The notes below the pieces were generated by a model. The model was not told where the DNA came from. It searched no databases and saw only the letters and a list, made by a program, of their open reading frames with translations. A stretch of 64,000 nucleotides of DNA from Euryodendron excelsum (lineage: Eukaryota > Streptophyta > Magnoliopsida > Ericales > Pentaphylacaceae): the NCBI GenBank assembly GCA_033060915.1, contig CM065378.1, forward strand, positions 33,923,501 through 33,987,500, read 5' to 3'. Each line of letters starts with the position of its first letter. Within the stretch, counting starts at the first letter, position 1. Positions 24,263 through 35,439 of this stretch are shown piece by piece. Position numbers and translations under genes: made by a program.

Positions 24263-24747
24263 ATTGACTTAGAAGTTTTTAAAGTCATGAGGCTCACCAT
24301 GGATTGAACAGGGGCATGCAATAGGATCTGCCAGTTTGGTATCCAAAGCTTAGTGTGGTTTCGGGGCATGCTCGGGCCACTAGGGGTAAAATAGTTATTT
24401 TGACCGAAATTAGACGAAAAGGGTCAAGATTAATTGGAGTGGCATATTAAGTGTACCGGACTGTTCAAGGACAGTCTTGGAAGATGTTTTCATTGTTTGG
24501 AGGGATTTGCATTGTGCTGGGGTGCCTAGGGGCAAAATGGTTATTGTGACCGAAGTTGGCCAGAACGGGACCGGAATTGGTCAGGATGGCATATTGTGTA
24601 TGTCTAATTGCCTAAGAACATTTTGGAAGGGTAGACTCACCATGTTGAGGGATTTTAAACTTTCTCAAAGACATGTCTGGAGGCCCAAAGGGTAGGTTTG
24701 GTCATTTTCACTAAGTCGGGCTAGCTGGCCCCGGTGTTGCCTAGGTG

Positions 24748-25100
24748 TTAGTTCTTGAGACCACCCAGTCTCGGAAAGCTACTTGTGCAGTGTTGGTCCC
24801 TAAGATCGCCTGGTCTCAGAGAGCTACCTATAGGGTGGTGTTGGTTCTTGAGATCCCCCAATCTCATAAAATTACATATAAGGTAGTGTTAATCCCTGAG
24901 ATCACCTGGTCTTAAAGAGCTATTGGATGACCGACATTCTACATTGGTAGGGTAGTAAGCACCAGAAGTGAACCACCTGGAATTTGATAAAGTGTTGGTC
25001 CCTGAGATCACCAGATCTCAGGAAGTTACCTGGATGACGTTGGTTCTCGAGACTATCAGTCTTGGAAAGCTACCTAGATAGCATTGGTTCCTGAGACTGC
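24748..25100 (+). repeat. ~45-bp tandem array ending at the LTR-like start
   Basis: About seven units of the form GTTGGT(C/T)C(C/T)TGAGATC-CC-GGTCTCAGAGAGCTACCT, spaced 44-48 bases with one longer interruption around 24920-24990. The array stops immediately before TGTAAGCACC at 25101. Confidence 0.8.
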
Positions 25101-25309
25101 TGTAAGCACCTCATTTTTGACCGCTCGGCAGTCTACACTCCGTCCAGACTTGTTTTCAAGTCATTTTGGGCATATTCCAATCGAAACCAATTCTCTAGGT
25201 TCAAATTCCGTCTTTCCATCGCTTCGCGGGCCTATCAGGCGCAAATAGAGGCAAAATGACCAAAATGCTCTCAGGGGCATTGTCCTTTCTTATTCCAATT
25301 TCAATCCCT

Positions 25310-25935
25310 CTCTCGAGACAGTTTATTCCTCGAGACGGTCCGAGTAGCAAAATTACTCACAAAACCGTTAGAGTAGCGAAAATACTCACAAAACTGTTAG
25401 AGTGGCGGAAACACTCACAAAACCGTTAGAGTAGCGGAAGTACTCACAAAACCGTTAGAGTGGCGGAAACACTCAAAACCCAGGCGCGTCTCTTCGGAGA
25501 CGGTAATCCCACTCTGGAGACAGTTTATTCCTCGAGACGGTTTCAATCCAGGCACGTCTCTTTGGAGACGGTAAGACCCCTTTCCAATCCCACTCTCGAG
25601 ACAGTTTATTCCTCGAGACGGTTCCAACCTAGGCACGTCTCTTCGGAGACGGTAAGACCCCTTTCCAATCCCTCTCTCGAGACAGTTTATTTCTCAAGAC
25701 GGTCTGAGTAGCAAAACTACTCACAAAGTCGTTAGAGTAGCGGAAATACTCACAAAGCCGTTAGAGTAGCAGAAATACTTACAAAGCCGTTAGAGTAGCG
25801 GAAATACTCAACCCCGTCTGAGTAGCAAAAATACTCCAAATCATCAACCCCGTCCGAGTAGCGGAAATACTCACAAATCATCAACCCCGTCCGAGTAGCG
25901 GAAATACTCACACCGTTAGAGTGGCGGAGACACTC
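25310..25935 (+). repeat. Composite minisatellite: 29-bp and ~80-bp units interleaved
   Basis: One unit is 29 bp: AAAACCGTTAGAGTAGCGG then AAATACTCAC, seen at 25362, 25391, 25420 and again several times after 25725. It is interleaved with a second unit of about 80 bp containing CTCGAGACAGTTTATTCCTC then GAGACGGT (near 25314, 25511, 25592, 25675). The second unit carries inverted words (CTCGAGAC/GTCTC) able to form hairpins. The array lies inside the LTR-like sequence that starts at 25101. Confidence 0.85.
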
Positions 25936-26128
25936 AAAACCTAGGTCAACACCCGTGTCTGTTAGCTCACTTTGGTGAAAAATGACCAGACTACCCTTAG
26001 GACCTTTTCTGAGACTTTTCGGTCAAGATGACCATTTTGCCCCTAAGCATCCACGCCGGCTCTGGGTTAGACGAAAAAACTCTCACCTACTTCATAAAAC
26101 AGGAGTCACAATCAACGCCTTATGACTA

Positions 26129-27413
26129 GCTCTAGACAGGGCCGGCCTTGGGGTAAGCCCAGCAAGCTCCTAGGCTTGGGCAACCCCTTGGGCCAGGACA
26201 ACCATCAGGTTTTTAAAAAATTAAATTTTTTTTTTAATTTTTGTAAAAAAAAAAATTGATCCCATTAAATTAGGATTTGACCCCACAGCCATTTTTTCAT
26301 GCGTTTTACAAACCCCTAATCAATTGGGTTTGTGCGAGAGGGAAAAAGAGAAAAACGACAAACCTCTCAACCGACGACTAACGACCTTCACCGGACCACC
26401 GCTTTCAGGTATATAGATTTTTTCATCTGCTGAACTATAAGAGATTATCACCAAATCTCAAATTGAGGCCAAGTTGATTAATAATCTGATATCAATCACC
26501 GTCCAACAACCCATTGCTATAGCAACAAACCCAAATTGTCAAACCTCAATGACAGAACAAGAGTGAACCCAAATTTCGATCTCTACGGCAACAAATCTAA
26601 AAGCTCTATAGTTGAATCACATCCATCTCTGCAATCACCTATACTCCGGCACCATAAGCCTCATGAAATTACTGCAATAGCTCTTTTGGGAACTTTATTA
26701 TCTTACAGTTCAGTATCTTTTGGTTTTGCTTCATGGATTTATATATATATATATATATATAATATATCAAACTTTTTATAGTATTATGAAGAGGTGGGTC
26801 TAGTGGATTCTCCCAAATAGTTATTTAGTGGTAATGGCTTAGGACTTTTATTATTTTATAAATTTGGCACACATGAATCTAGCATTTTGTAAGATGTAAC
26901 ATTTATTATTTATGGGAATGAGTTATTCCAAGAACTTAGTCATTTGAAAACAATATTGTCAAGGGAAGTGGCAAAAACAATTGACATCCTCGATTTTATA
27001 AGATCTTATTGGAAAGAGGGTGATTTTCAAATGGTATGAGTTGCTTATCGAATTTTGTTGACTATACCAGTTACAGTTGTTTCAGCAGAGAGGAGTTTTT
27101 CTAAGTTGAAGTTGATAAAAATTTATCTTTGGACAACCATGTAATAAGAGAGATAAAGTGAATTGGGTATGATCTCAATTGAAAATGAGTTCTTAGATAA
27201 ATTAAAGTATGATGACTTAATTGAAGAATTTACTTCAAAAAATGCAAGAAAAAATTGTTTTCTTTGAACCGAATCGTGCTAATCATAAAGCACTATAACC
27301 GATTAACTGGGGTTACATTTTGATTTTGATTATTTTGATGTAATTCAAACTAAACGCACAATGTACCCTTGATTTTGATTATTTGCCAAATGTCGGCCGG
27401 CCTTGGCTCCAAA
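26129..27413 (+). mobile_element. Internally deleted hAT transposon with transposase C-terminus
   Basis: The element is 26137-27405. The left end starts CAGGGCCGGCCTTG and the right end is GGCCGGCCTTG, read inverted as CAAGGCCGGCC. The flanks GCTCTAGA and GCTCCAAA match at six of eight positions, a degraded 8-bp hAT target duplication. Most of the transposase is gone. In the right half the plus strand still encodes AYRILLTIPVTVVSAERSFS and SKLKLIKIYL (about 27048-27140), the hallmark hAT C-terminal dimerisation motif. Then, after a stop and frameshift, MISIENEFLDKLKYDDLIEE leads to a final stop at about 27269. It cannot move by itself. It sits within or at the end of the LTR-like sequence of the preceding block, so it inserted later. 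Confidence 0.88.
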
Positions 27414-30400
27414 GATTATTTGCCAGGTGCATATGGGATATTAGAATACACATGCTTGGGGTGCAAGTTGTGTTTTTTTTAGGAGGTCTTGGAATTTAGT
27501 TACCAGCAAAAAAAAAAAGTTATCCTAATGATAAATAAAAGTATTGGCGTAAATAAGGGGGATGGAAATGAAACAAATGGAAAAGAAATTTTTTTCAAAG
27601 GTGAAACCAAAAAAAAAAAAATGATCAGAGATACAACAGAGCTAGATTCATCTACCAGTTGTATTCTACCTAGTACCTTCATACTTTGGCATCAGTGCTT
27701 CTATCTTCACGCTTATAATGAGTCTAGAGTCACATCCTTAAAAAGTTAGTAATATAAATGCAACTCTGGAGAAGTACAAAACAGCATTCTGCTCTGTGCA
27801 GCAAGGGCCTTATGGTACCCATTAAACTATGAAGTCCATTTTTACAATATATCTTCTTCTTTGGTTTTTTTATAACATACATATATTTATAACTTGTTAT
27901 TGCCAATCTATTTTTGAAATTTTGAACCTATTTTACGAACATTAGTAGCCCATAATGACACTGAAGAAGGTGGAAAAAAACAAAATCATTTATTATTTTG
28001 TTTGATTGATTTATTATTTTTACGTATGAAAAAGTCTGAAATTTGAATAGGTAGGAGGAAATCAAAAATGTTTTAGGACCAAGGTGAATGAATTTAAGTA
28101 TGAAGAGGTGTGAAATATGGGAGGAAGCCCGACCTGGGCTTTGTACCCGAAAATGTGAGTCCTCTCGCTACTCAATTAATGGAAAAAACGAAAAAAAAAT
28201 ATTAATGATATATACAATTGTACTTCTTTATATATATATATATATATATATCACATTAATAAATTCATTTGAGAGTTATTTACTTAGGTTTTAGAGTTAA
28301 AAAATAGATTACATAAAACATTTTTTAAAAAGAAAAGCCCCACACAATTTTGGGAAATAGAAAACAAAAAATAAAAAAAATAAAAGAAGTATGTATTGCA
28401 CGTGAGCCGGTTAATGTTGCACAGCCCCGTAGCTCCCATCTATTGTATGAAGATTCATGAGACGCTACAGCCAATTATTACTTGTCAGGAATTGGGATAT
28501 CCCATATGGCACCTTGTTGACTACATTATTGTCATTGTCATTAATTTTGAACTCTCTGGCAAAGAAGGCAGGGACAAAAGAATGACATCAACTAAAGTTT
28601 GTCTCTGGTGCAATTTTTTTATTTATTTCGAATTTCATTACATTTCTTCATATTCGGGGTAGGGGACCAAGGTAAGTTCTTGTGAAATCTAAATTCTTGC
28701 CTCATTTATGGATTTGAATATGCAGATTTGGCGTCTGTGAATTTCATGTGAAGTTAATTACAAAGAAAAAATAAAAAAATTATTCGTAAACAATCATTTA
28801 GTTCGTCCAATTTTATCTCAGATTTCAATATCATTGATGAGTTTTGATTTATTACATTTAACCCCTCCAACTTTTGAAAGAAAGTTAATGTGGTCTAACA
28901 TTTTAAAATTAATTATATTTTGCTCTTCCAAACTATAACTTAATATTACTTTACCCCTATTTAGCTAAAAATAGTTATATTTTCACTATCATGAAATTTA
29001 AAATTAGGATTTTTTTATCAAAATTTTATATTAATCTCTAGAGTAAAGAGAAAAAAATAATTTTATAACTATGAAATATTATAAATCATCTCAAAATGCC
29101 TTAGAAAAGGGTCAAAATGATCTATAAGATCTTGCATTGTGGACCACTAACTATTTATCCTAACAATATCAAAGAGCTTTTTGAAACTACACATTTGTTA
29201 TACAAGGACAAAAGAATTTTATATTATATCCTATCATAAATTCTACAAGTGTTTAATTTTTTTTTTTTTGTCAATAGTGTTATAATACGAACTTAAATTC
29301 TCAAAATTTAGGTATAAAATGTAATGATTTTAGTTTAGCGAGTAAAGTGAAACTAACTTATAATTGAGAGTGTCAAAGTGTAATAAATTATTATTTTTTT
29401 AACTTATTTTAAAATGTTGGACCACATTAATTTTTTTTAGAAATCGAAGAGCGAAAATAAAAGAAATCAAAGTTCAAAGATGATATTGAAATTTAAAACA
29501 GAGTTAGAGGAATAAAATAATTATTTATCCAAAATTATTCACTTAAACCTCTAGGAGAATACATATCCCACTTGATAGCTAGGAAAATAGTGATATTGGA
29601 ATTAGGCCCCCACATCCCATTGGCCTAACTCCATGCTACCAATGGTGGAGCAATAGGGTGTGCATATCCGCCCATTATGTCTTGCCTGCTATTAGTGCTT
29701 TGTAATAGGGAGTGCATAAACAATTGTGATGAAAAAACACGTTAAAACTTCGATCGCTCCAAACAAAACTGTAATTCTTAGTTTCTACCTATGTAATGTC
29801 ATTAGTTCCACTCTTTTGACTATATGCTTGAGAATAGCTAGCTGAACATGTCTTTCCTTGTTAAAATACTTGAAGTTTATCCTTCTAATACTTAGTTCTG
29901 CCTGTGTAATTTGGTTATTTTGGCTTTTAAGTCGGAGGTAAACATTGAAAATTCATGGCTAACATGAAATAAACTTAATTGGATTAGTCATAGCAAAGTT
30001 GAGGGACAACATACATGGAATTCAATAAACTAAATTAAATGCAATATTAAAGTTTAAGTACTGTTTGCTCAAATCTGTCGCAAAATCTGGTCTGGATGTT
30101 CGAAAAGAAGGGTTTGGGTCAAGTAAAAATTATAATTTGATTAATAAAAAAATAAAGAGAGGAAAATATTAGACCTATTGTGTTAAAACCAATCAAGGCA
30201 CATTCAGAGGACAGTTCTGGACTACATGACCCAAATTTGCATTTCTTATTGGGTTTGACCCACCAAAGCCAGAGAACGATGGACTATTACTGCTTTTAGA
30301 GATATTTGCAAATCTTTCTAATAACAAAGTTGAGAGATTTGTAAATCTATTTCAATTTATGGAATGAAGAGAATCTAAATTCTAGAAAGATACATAACTT

Positions 30401-30470
30401 TGATGTGTCTTGACAAGTCAACATACAACAAATATAGATTTTACATCTTACACATTTTTCTTAATTATGA
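27414..30470. other. AT-rich intergenic region, no gene seen
   Basis: TA microsatellite at about 28231-28250. Small frames (for example 28396-28662 plus) show no recognisable domain. Around 28850-29560 the wording of AT-rich intergenic DNA repeats with 'TTAATGTGGTC' and its inverse 'GGACCACATTAA' (28888 and 29410), possibly ends of an old inverted-repeat element. Confidence 0.5.
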
Positions 30471-30477
30471 GCCATTC

Positions 30478-32570
30478 TTACTTTAGGAACCTATGAAACC
30501 AATCACCGGCTTCTTTCAGCTGTAGGTCGAGGGAAAAGGAAGAGTTACGCCAACTTTCAAAATTAAAAAAGGTGACACACTTTAGCCACACTTACTTACA
30601 CCCAATACAGTAATTATAAACTTTATGCACACTCAAAGTACCAAATGGATGGTTACCCTAATTGCCTTTAACAGATGACACAATTCCATACCTTGAAATT
30701 ATCCAGACAATCAGCCTTCTCATAATCCGTGCATGCTCTTGATGCCAGAATTTCCAGACCTTTAATTGGGCATGGAGGATCTTCTTCACCTGTTTGTACA
30801 AAACAATGTTTCACTCCAAATATGTTCTTTGCTTCCTTTGATGATTGAAGTGCAAGAAGTAGACATACCATTTAAGATCAGCAGAGGCCGTGGTGCAATA
30901 ATTGGAATTGTATAAGGTTAATCAAACTGTAAGTCTAAACCCTGAGCAATTCTGTCTCACACCTAGTTGAAAAAGTAAACCAAAATACATTATCCAACTT
31001 CCACCATGCATTACAGAGGATAAAGAAGTCAACATGAAGATGCTTATTGGACGAAGTAGATGCATTACACATTGATAACATCTAAAGCCACATTAGAATG
31101 CTGATAACTCCAACAGTATAACTGGATTGTGCGTGCCACAAATTACATATAAGCACTTGAGGAAATACTAGCTTTAGAACATAACATAGGATTATTAGTG
31201 TGAAATTGTAAAATTCACTAGAGGTTAAGTTGCTATCATTAACTTATCCAAACGCAATTCTCAACCACTTCCTTATCAATCACACTCTTGCCTAAGTCAG
31301 TCCGTGCTTGTGAAATAAAAAAATTAAAGAACATGAGAAAACAAGACATTCATTCAATTCAAGAAATCTGCAACCATTACAGGGGATCTACACATACTTC
31401 AAAGAAGTCAGAATAAAACAAATATACATGCAAGTAGTAATTAAAGATAAGACAGAATGGTACTTACAACTACATAATGGAGTTTGCATCAAGTACTCCA
31501 ACCATTAACAACATCAAAGGGTTGAAGCTCTATCTAGTGCAGCCTCCATAAAAAGGAATTTTGTAGAGAAATTTGCTGATGCTAGGCCAAACAACTAGTA
31601 AGACTACCTCACATACAGGAGCAATAAAGGCACTCATATTCAAGTACGAATTTGTTTTGATTTTTCATTAATTTTTTATACGTCTCACGTAAAAAAACAC
31701 GAACACTCCGTTTAGAATGTCATATGCATGTCAGATATAAACTCTTCGGACACGTCAATTGGAAACACATGTGTCTCTTACTTGAAAATATTTGAAAACA
31801 CAGTAAGGTTAAAATGTTATTATTAAATACATTAGATGGAGTCGAATTTATAAATTTCAAAACACCAAAACTTAAAATATGCATATCTAATTTTTTAAAT
31901 TCTTAACTTGTTAGTTATTGTATTATAATTGTAACATTATATAATTGTTTTCATCTTATTATTGATGATTTATGAATGTTACATTATTATACATAACAAA
32001 TAAAAATATATAAAAATATTTTTTTTTGTATTTATGTCTGTGTTTGTTTCCATATAGCTTTTTTAAAATGCCGTGTTTTGTGTTTGAATCTGCGTACAAC
32101 GTCCGTATCTGTACTCGTATAGACTTAATGATGTAAACCCGAGCCTGCCAGTTATCATGGTCTATACTCTATAGCCCATTGAAATCCCTATGACCATTTT
32201 GCATAAGCCGCCAAATATTCCATCACAATTTCCAGTACGAGGATTTAAGAAATACGCACTTATGTGTTATCGCATGAACTTCAGATAAGACAAACCTGAA
32301 TCCCAATTATAGGTGCGGCCACTGAATAGCGGGTATGGGCAGCATCAACAAACCACGCGTGCATTCCTGCATTGCAGGATTCCTTTATGAGTTCTGGATG
32401 TTATAGCAACTATGAAGTTCATATTTTCATCCTTCTGTTTGTTATTTTCCAAGCTCCAAGCGATTCACCAGTAATTCCTATCCTAGATGGGTCTATATCC
32501 TTCGTTTCTGCAAGATAATCTACCAATTTTAGTACAAGTACCAGACCGCCAAATTGAAAAGCATTCCATT
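30478..32570 (-). pseudogene. Alpha/beta-hydrolase gene, decayed, several exons recognisable
   Basis: Exon pieces of one plant serine-hydrolase family lie in order on the minus strand. Piece 1, 32570-32453: LKLVDYLAETKDIDPSRIGI then TGESLG, including the nucleophile-elbow motif GESLG. Piece 2, 32366-32296: GMHAWFVDAAHTRYSVAAPI then IGIQ, with donor GTTTGT. Piece 3, about 31310-31251: RTDLGKSVIDKEVVE, then a frameshift and stop. Piece 4, about 30912-30869: IIAPRPLLILN, donor GTATGT. Piece 5, 30789-30692: EEDPPCPIKGLEILASRACT through DCLDNFK, donor GTATGG. Piece 6, 30519-30478: LKEAGDWFHRFLK then stop. Breaks: the donor expected after GESLG is not GT, piece 3 is shifted, the exon with the catalytic His region (GxGH) was not found, and the N-terminal exons are missing. 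Splice sites of several pieces are still perfect, so the decay is recent. A functional splice variant cannot be wholly excluded. Confidence 0.78.
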
Positions 32571-32599
32571 GAATTTCTCTAGCTAGGAGTCACATAAAT

Positions 32600-34040
32600 T
32601 GATGAATTAAATCAAAATTATTATTAGTTTCATCTGACTCATAAATTCTGTTAAATAAAATGTAATAATGCACTACGATATGTTTTCGAAACAAAATGAA
32701 TGAAGTATAAAATAAATAAAAAAAACCATTTGGCTCAAACGGAAGATAAATGTAAGGGAATCAATGAATTTTTTCTCTTTTTTTCTTCTTCTTTTCTTCT
32801 ACTTATTTTTCACTAGAAACCTTTCTTTATGCAGGTAAATACCAAAAACATGTTTTCCTTTTCCTTGTTGAAGTACCCTATTTTGAAAACAATTTGCAGC
32901 AATTCTTTTCTTCTTTGGTGTGGGGAGGGCTTCATCAGTGAAGGCCATTCATGATTGACATAACACACATTTTCTCAATCAATGTAAAATAATCATAAAT
33001 AATAAGTGATTATGGACTTCAATATCCTCCTCATAAGATCGCAGTTCGATCATCCCTCACCACAATATATGAATGATATTCACGTTGTAAAAGTAATAAT
33101 AATAATCATTTGTGGGACTGCTCAATGGATAATTCCCAGGCATGACTTGATTGTGTGACTCTAGAAATTTAAACAAAAAGAAATAAGAAATTAAGATAGA
33201 TTGGATAATTAGATGGTAGTTATACAGTACAAATCATAATAAAAGCATGGATCCTCAATCTTGCTAATGACATTGATGATGACAATTCAACAATGTTATG
33301 AAGGAAAAAAAAAAAAAAAGAAGAGAAGAAAATGAAAATTATAGGGTCACATGTTCCAACTCTTTGCTCTTACTAAGAATCCCACAATGTTATTCTTATT
33401 ATGAGTTGGACCATGATGACAAAATAAAAAAGAAAGTAGTCACAACTTGCACATTCCTACTATTTGCTCTTACATTTTTTAGTAAAGGTTCGAAACACAA
33501 AAATAGTTTCTTTGTATGCAGACGTAAAATTATATACATTTAACCCATCTCCAACCCCATAATTACCCATAGTGACAGAAGTCTCTTGCATTGGGTTACC
33601 CGATTATTGAGTTATTATATTTTGTTGAATTCAAATTTATAAAAATTTGACAAACTTGTAGGTTATTTAATGATCTTCTAAATTCATCTTAAGTTCTCTA
33701 TTCAAATAAATAAAACAGGATGCCACTTAAACCATTTGGGAATGTGTCAAACTTGATCAATAATTACATAACTTTATTTGCCTTTCTTAATTATTTTATT
33801 TAGTAAGACTCATTATTTTATTTGCATTTAGATGAAAATTTTGATTTTATCATTAGCGGAAAATGAAAAGAAACAACAGGGGAAACATTTATTGACCTAA
33901 CCACCATCCTACGTAACAAATTTGACCCTTGTTTTTAACAATTTGGTCTTGGTAGAGTCTATCCAAATTCATATTCAGGCATAGTTCATAGATATCAAAA
34001 CATTCGTCAGCATCTGTAGTTGATAAATTTTTTTTTTTTT
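32600..34040. other. Intergenic, no gene seen
   Basis: This would hold N-terminal exons of the alpha/beta-hydrolase if they existed, but none was recognised. AT rich, with short poly-A and TTC runs. Confidence 0.5.
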
Positions 34041-34045
34041 TGTTT

Positions 34046-34076
34046 GGGGGGGGGGGGGGGGGGGGGGGTGGGGGGT

Positions 34077-34130
<54 letters not shown>
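34046..34130 (+). repeat. G homopolymer tract of about 80 bases
   Basis: From 34046 to 34127 the sequence is all G except T at 34069 and 34076. The last stretch, 34077-34127, is 51 uninterrupted Gs. It is preceded by a poly-T run (34029-34041). The proline-rich frame on the other strand is just translation of this tract. Confidence 0.95.
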
Positions 34131-34133
<3 letters not shown>

Positions 34134-34640
34134 TTGCTGTTGGTATTGGGTATTCACGTGGCTGAAGTTTACATTTCTGGCTATAATTAATGTGGTTCGT
34201 TAATTTATAGGGGTTATGTTTTGCTCAATTTAGCAAAAAGCCAATGGCTAGACATATGTGAATTTAGGTTTCACTCACCTTTTAAATGCTTGATTGAATT
34301 GTTGAACTTTGGAGGATTCACGTAATTGATGTCTAGAGTTTGAGATATTCTCATCATAGAACAAATGCTTTGGCTTTCTGTTTTGTTGCTGTGCTGTTGA
34401 TATTGAAACAATATTACAATTGAAAGTTCTTTATTTTCTTCTTGTAACAGATGATTTTATTTTATTTCTCTCTTCTCCATCGTTCTCCTCCTCCTCCTCA
34501 TCATCATTTGAGGACATTGAAAGTTAATTATGGCTGGAGCATCAAACCTAGTGTGAAATTCTTTTTTTTAGTTTTTATTTTTTATGATGTGTAAACTTAA
34601 TAGTGAAGATTTTAAATAAAATTTTACACCTTTATAATGC

Positions 34641-34925
34641 AGCTACTGGTTATTCTAAGCAGTAAATACCTGGATTTATCTACAGATCCACCTCCAATGC
34701 TGGTGCAGGGATCGATGCAGCAGCTGCTTCTTGATCCTCCTGCCACTAATGGTCCAGCAACAACGCCGACAAAGGTTGATCCTAAAATGGACCTCTTGAG
34801 TGGAGATGACTTCAACCCACCTTCGGCAGAGAATGCTGTTGTAAACATGTTTTTCTCAAAGTAATAATAATCAACCCGTCTCTCCAGCTGGACAGGCATA
34901 CCCTGTGATGGTGTTTATGCTTCTG
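34641..34925 (+). pseudogene. TOL (TOM1-like, VHS/GAT adaptor) C-terminal fragment
   Basis: The frame starting after an acceptor-like TGCAG encodes DPPPMLVQGSMQQLLLDPPA then KVDPKMDLLSGDDFNPPSAE. It matches the C-terminal tail of plant TOM1-like ubiquitin-sorting adaptors, where DLLSGDDFNSP is a conserved phrase. The frame reaches stops at 34862, but a shifted frame continues the same tail as NNQPVSPAGQAYP. No VHS or GAT domain sequence was found upstream, so this is a terminal-exon fragment broken by a frameshift. Intact TOL proteins bind ubiquitinated cargo for endosomal sorting; this piece would not. Confidence 0.75.
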
Positions 34926-35018
34926 CACGGAGTAAGATACATAGAGGCCGTTGCACATGAGAATATGGTGTTGAATTCCTCTTCGTGCTGTTTATTATTA
35001 TTGGCTTCTGTGTTGCAG

Positions 35019-35434
35019 GAACTGGCATGGTATTGAGATTGGAAATACAAGATGTCAAAACCAAGCAAAACATTATAAAAATAGTTTACGGCCTTCCAGG
35101 TACTCAACTGGTTTCCACAGTTCCACTTATATATATATATATATATATATAAATAGGTCTGTGTCATGACTCATGCAACTATTAATTCCTTTTGGTTCTC
35201 AACGTATGGATAAGAATGGAGTCAGTGGTTCTGGACACGAAGAAGAAATTAACCATGATTGGCGATGTTGATCTAGTTATGCTAGTCACAAAATTGGGAA
35301 AATTATGCTTCACAGCATTATCAAGTGATGAGCCGGCCAAAGAACCCGAAACGAAGAAAGATGAAGGCAAAAAGGTTGAGAAGCCTAAAAAGGATGAGAA
35401 AAAAAGGAAGAAGACGAACGAGTTGCAGAGCTAG
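35019..35434 (+). pseudogene. HIPP-like heavy-metal-associated-domain protein, probably broken
   Basis: Exon-like piece 35019-35099 follows TTGCAG and contains ATG 35027, encoding MVLRLEIQDVKTKQNIIKIV then YGLP, with a donor at 35100. The second piece to the stop at 35434 encodes SVVLDTKKKLTMIGDVDLVM, then LVTKLGK and a Lys/Glu-rich tail (EPAKEPETKKDEGKKVEKP-like). This is the HMA-fold order of isoprenylated plant proteins (HIPP), in the subgroup without a CxxC metal site. The only sensible acceptor, AG at 35213-35214, leaves the reading frame off by one. The protein ends ELQS with no C-terminal CaaX box for prenylation. Both points favour a pseudogene, though an unusual start within the second piece is possible. 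Confidence 0.65.
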
Positions 35435-35439
35435 GTTGG

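Larger units (their letters stand above)
20740..26136 (+). mobile_element. Repeat-built non-coding block, probably 3' part of an LTR retrotransposon
   Basis: No gag or pol frame is visible, but the block is continuous repetitive DNA. It opens with AGGTTGCCTACGTATCTC, a phrase I associate from memory with plant Ty3/gypsy (Tat/Ogre-like) LTR regions. It contains at least six distinct tandem-repeat families, then TGTAAGCACCTCATTTTTGA at 25101, which looks like the start of an LTR. The LTR-like part runs at least to 26136, where a hAT element is inserted. No polypurine tract is seen just before 25101, so the exact element structure is uncertain. Tandem repeats upstream of the 3' LTR are known in Tat/Ogre elements; applying that here is inference. 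Confidence 0.5.

Noticed and set aside
24477..24695. 72-codon plus-strand frame
   Set aside because: Lies inside a tandem-repeat unit of the retrotransposon-like block and is not kept in the neighbouring unit.
25310..25935. CRISPR-like regular repeats
   Set aside because: Units are head to tail without unique spacers, in a plant nuclear LTR-like context; it is a minisatellite.
33975..34157. Proline-rich open frame on the minus strand
   Set aside because: It is only the translation of the G homopolymer tract.
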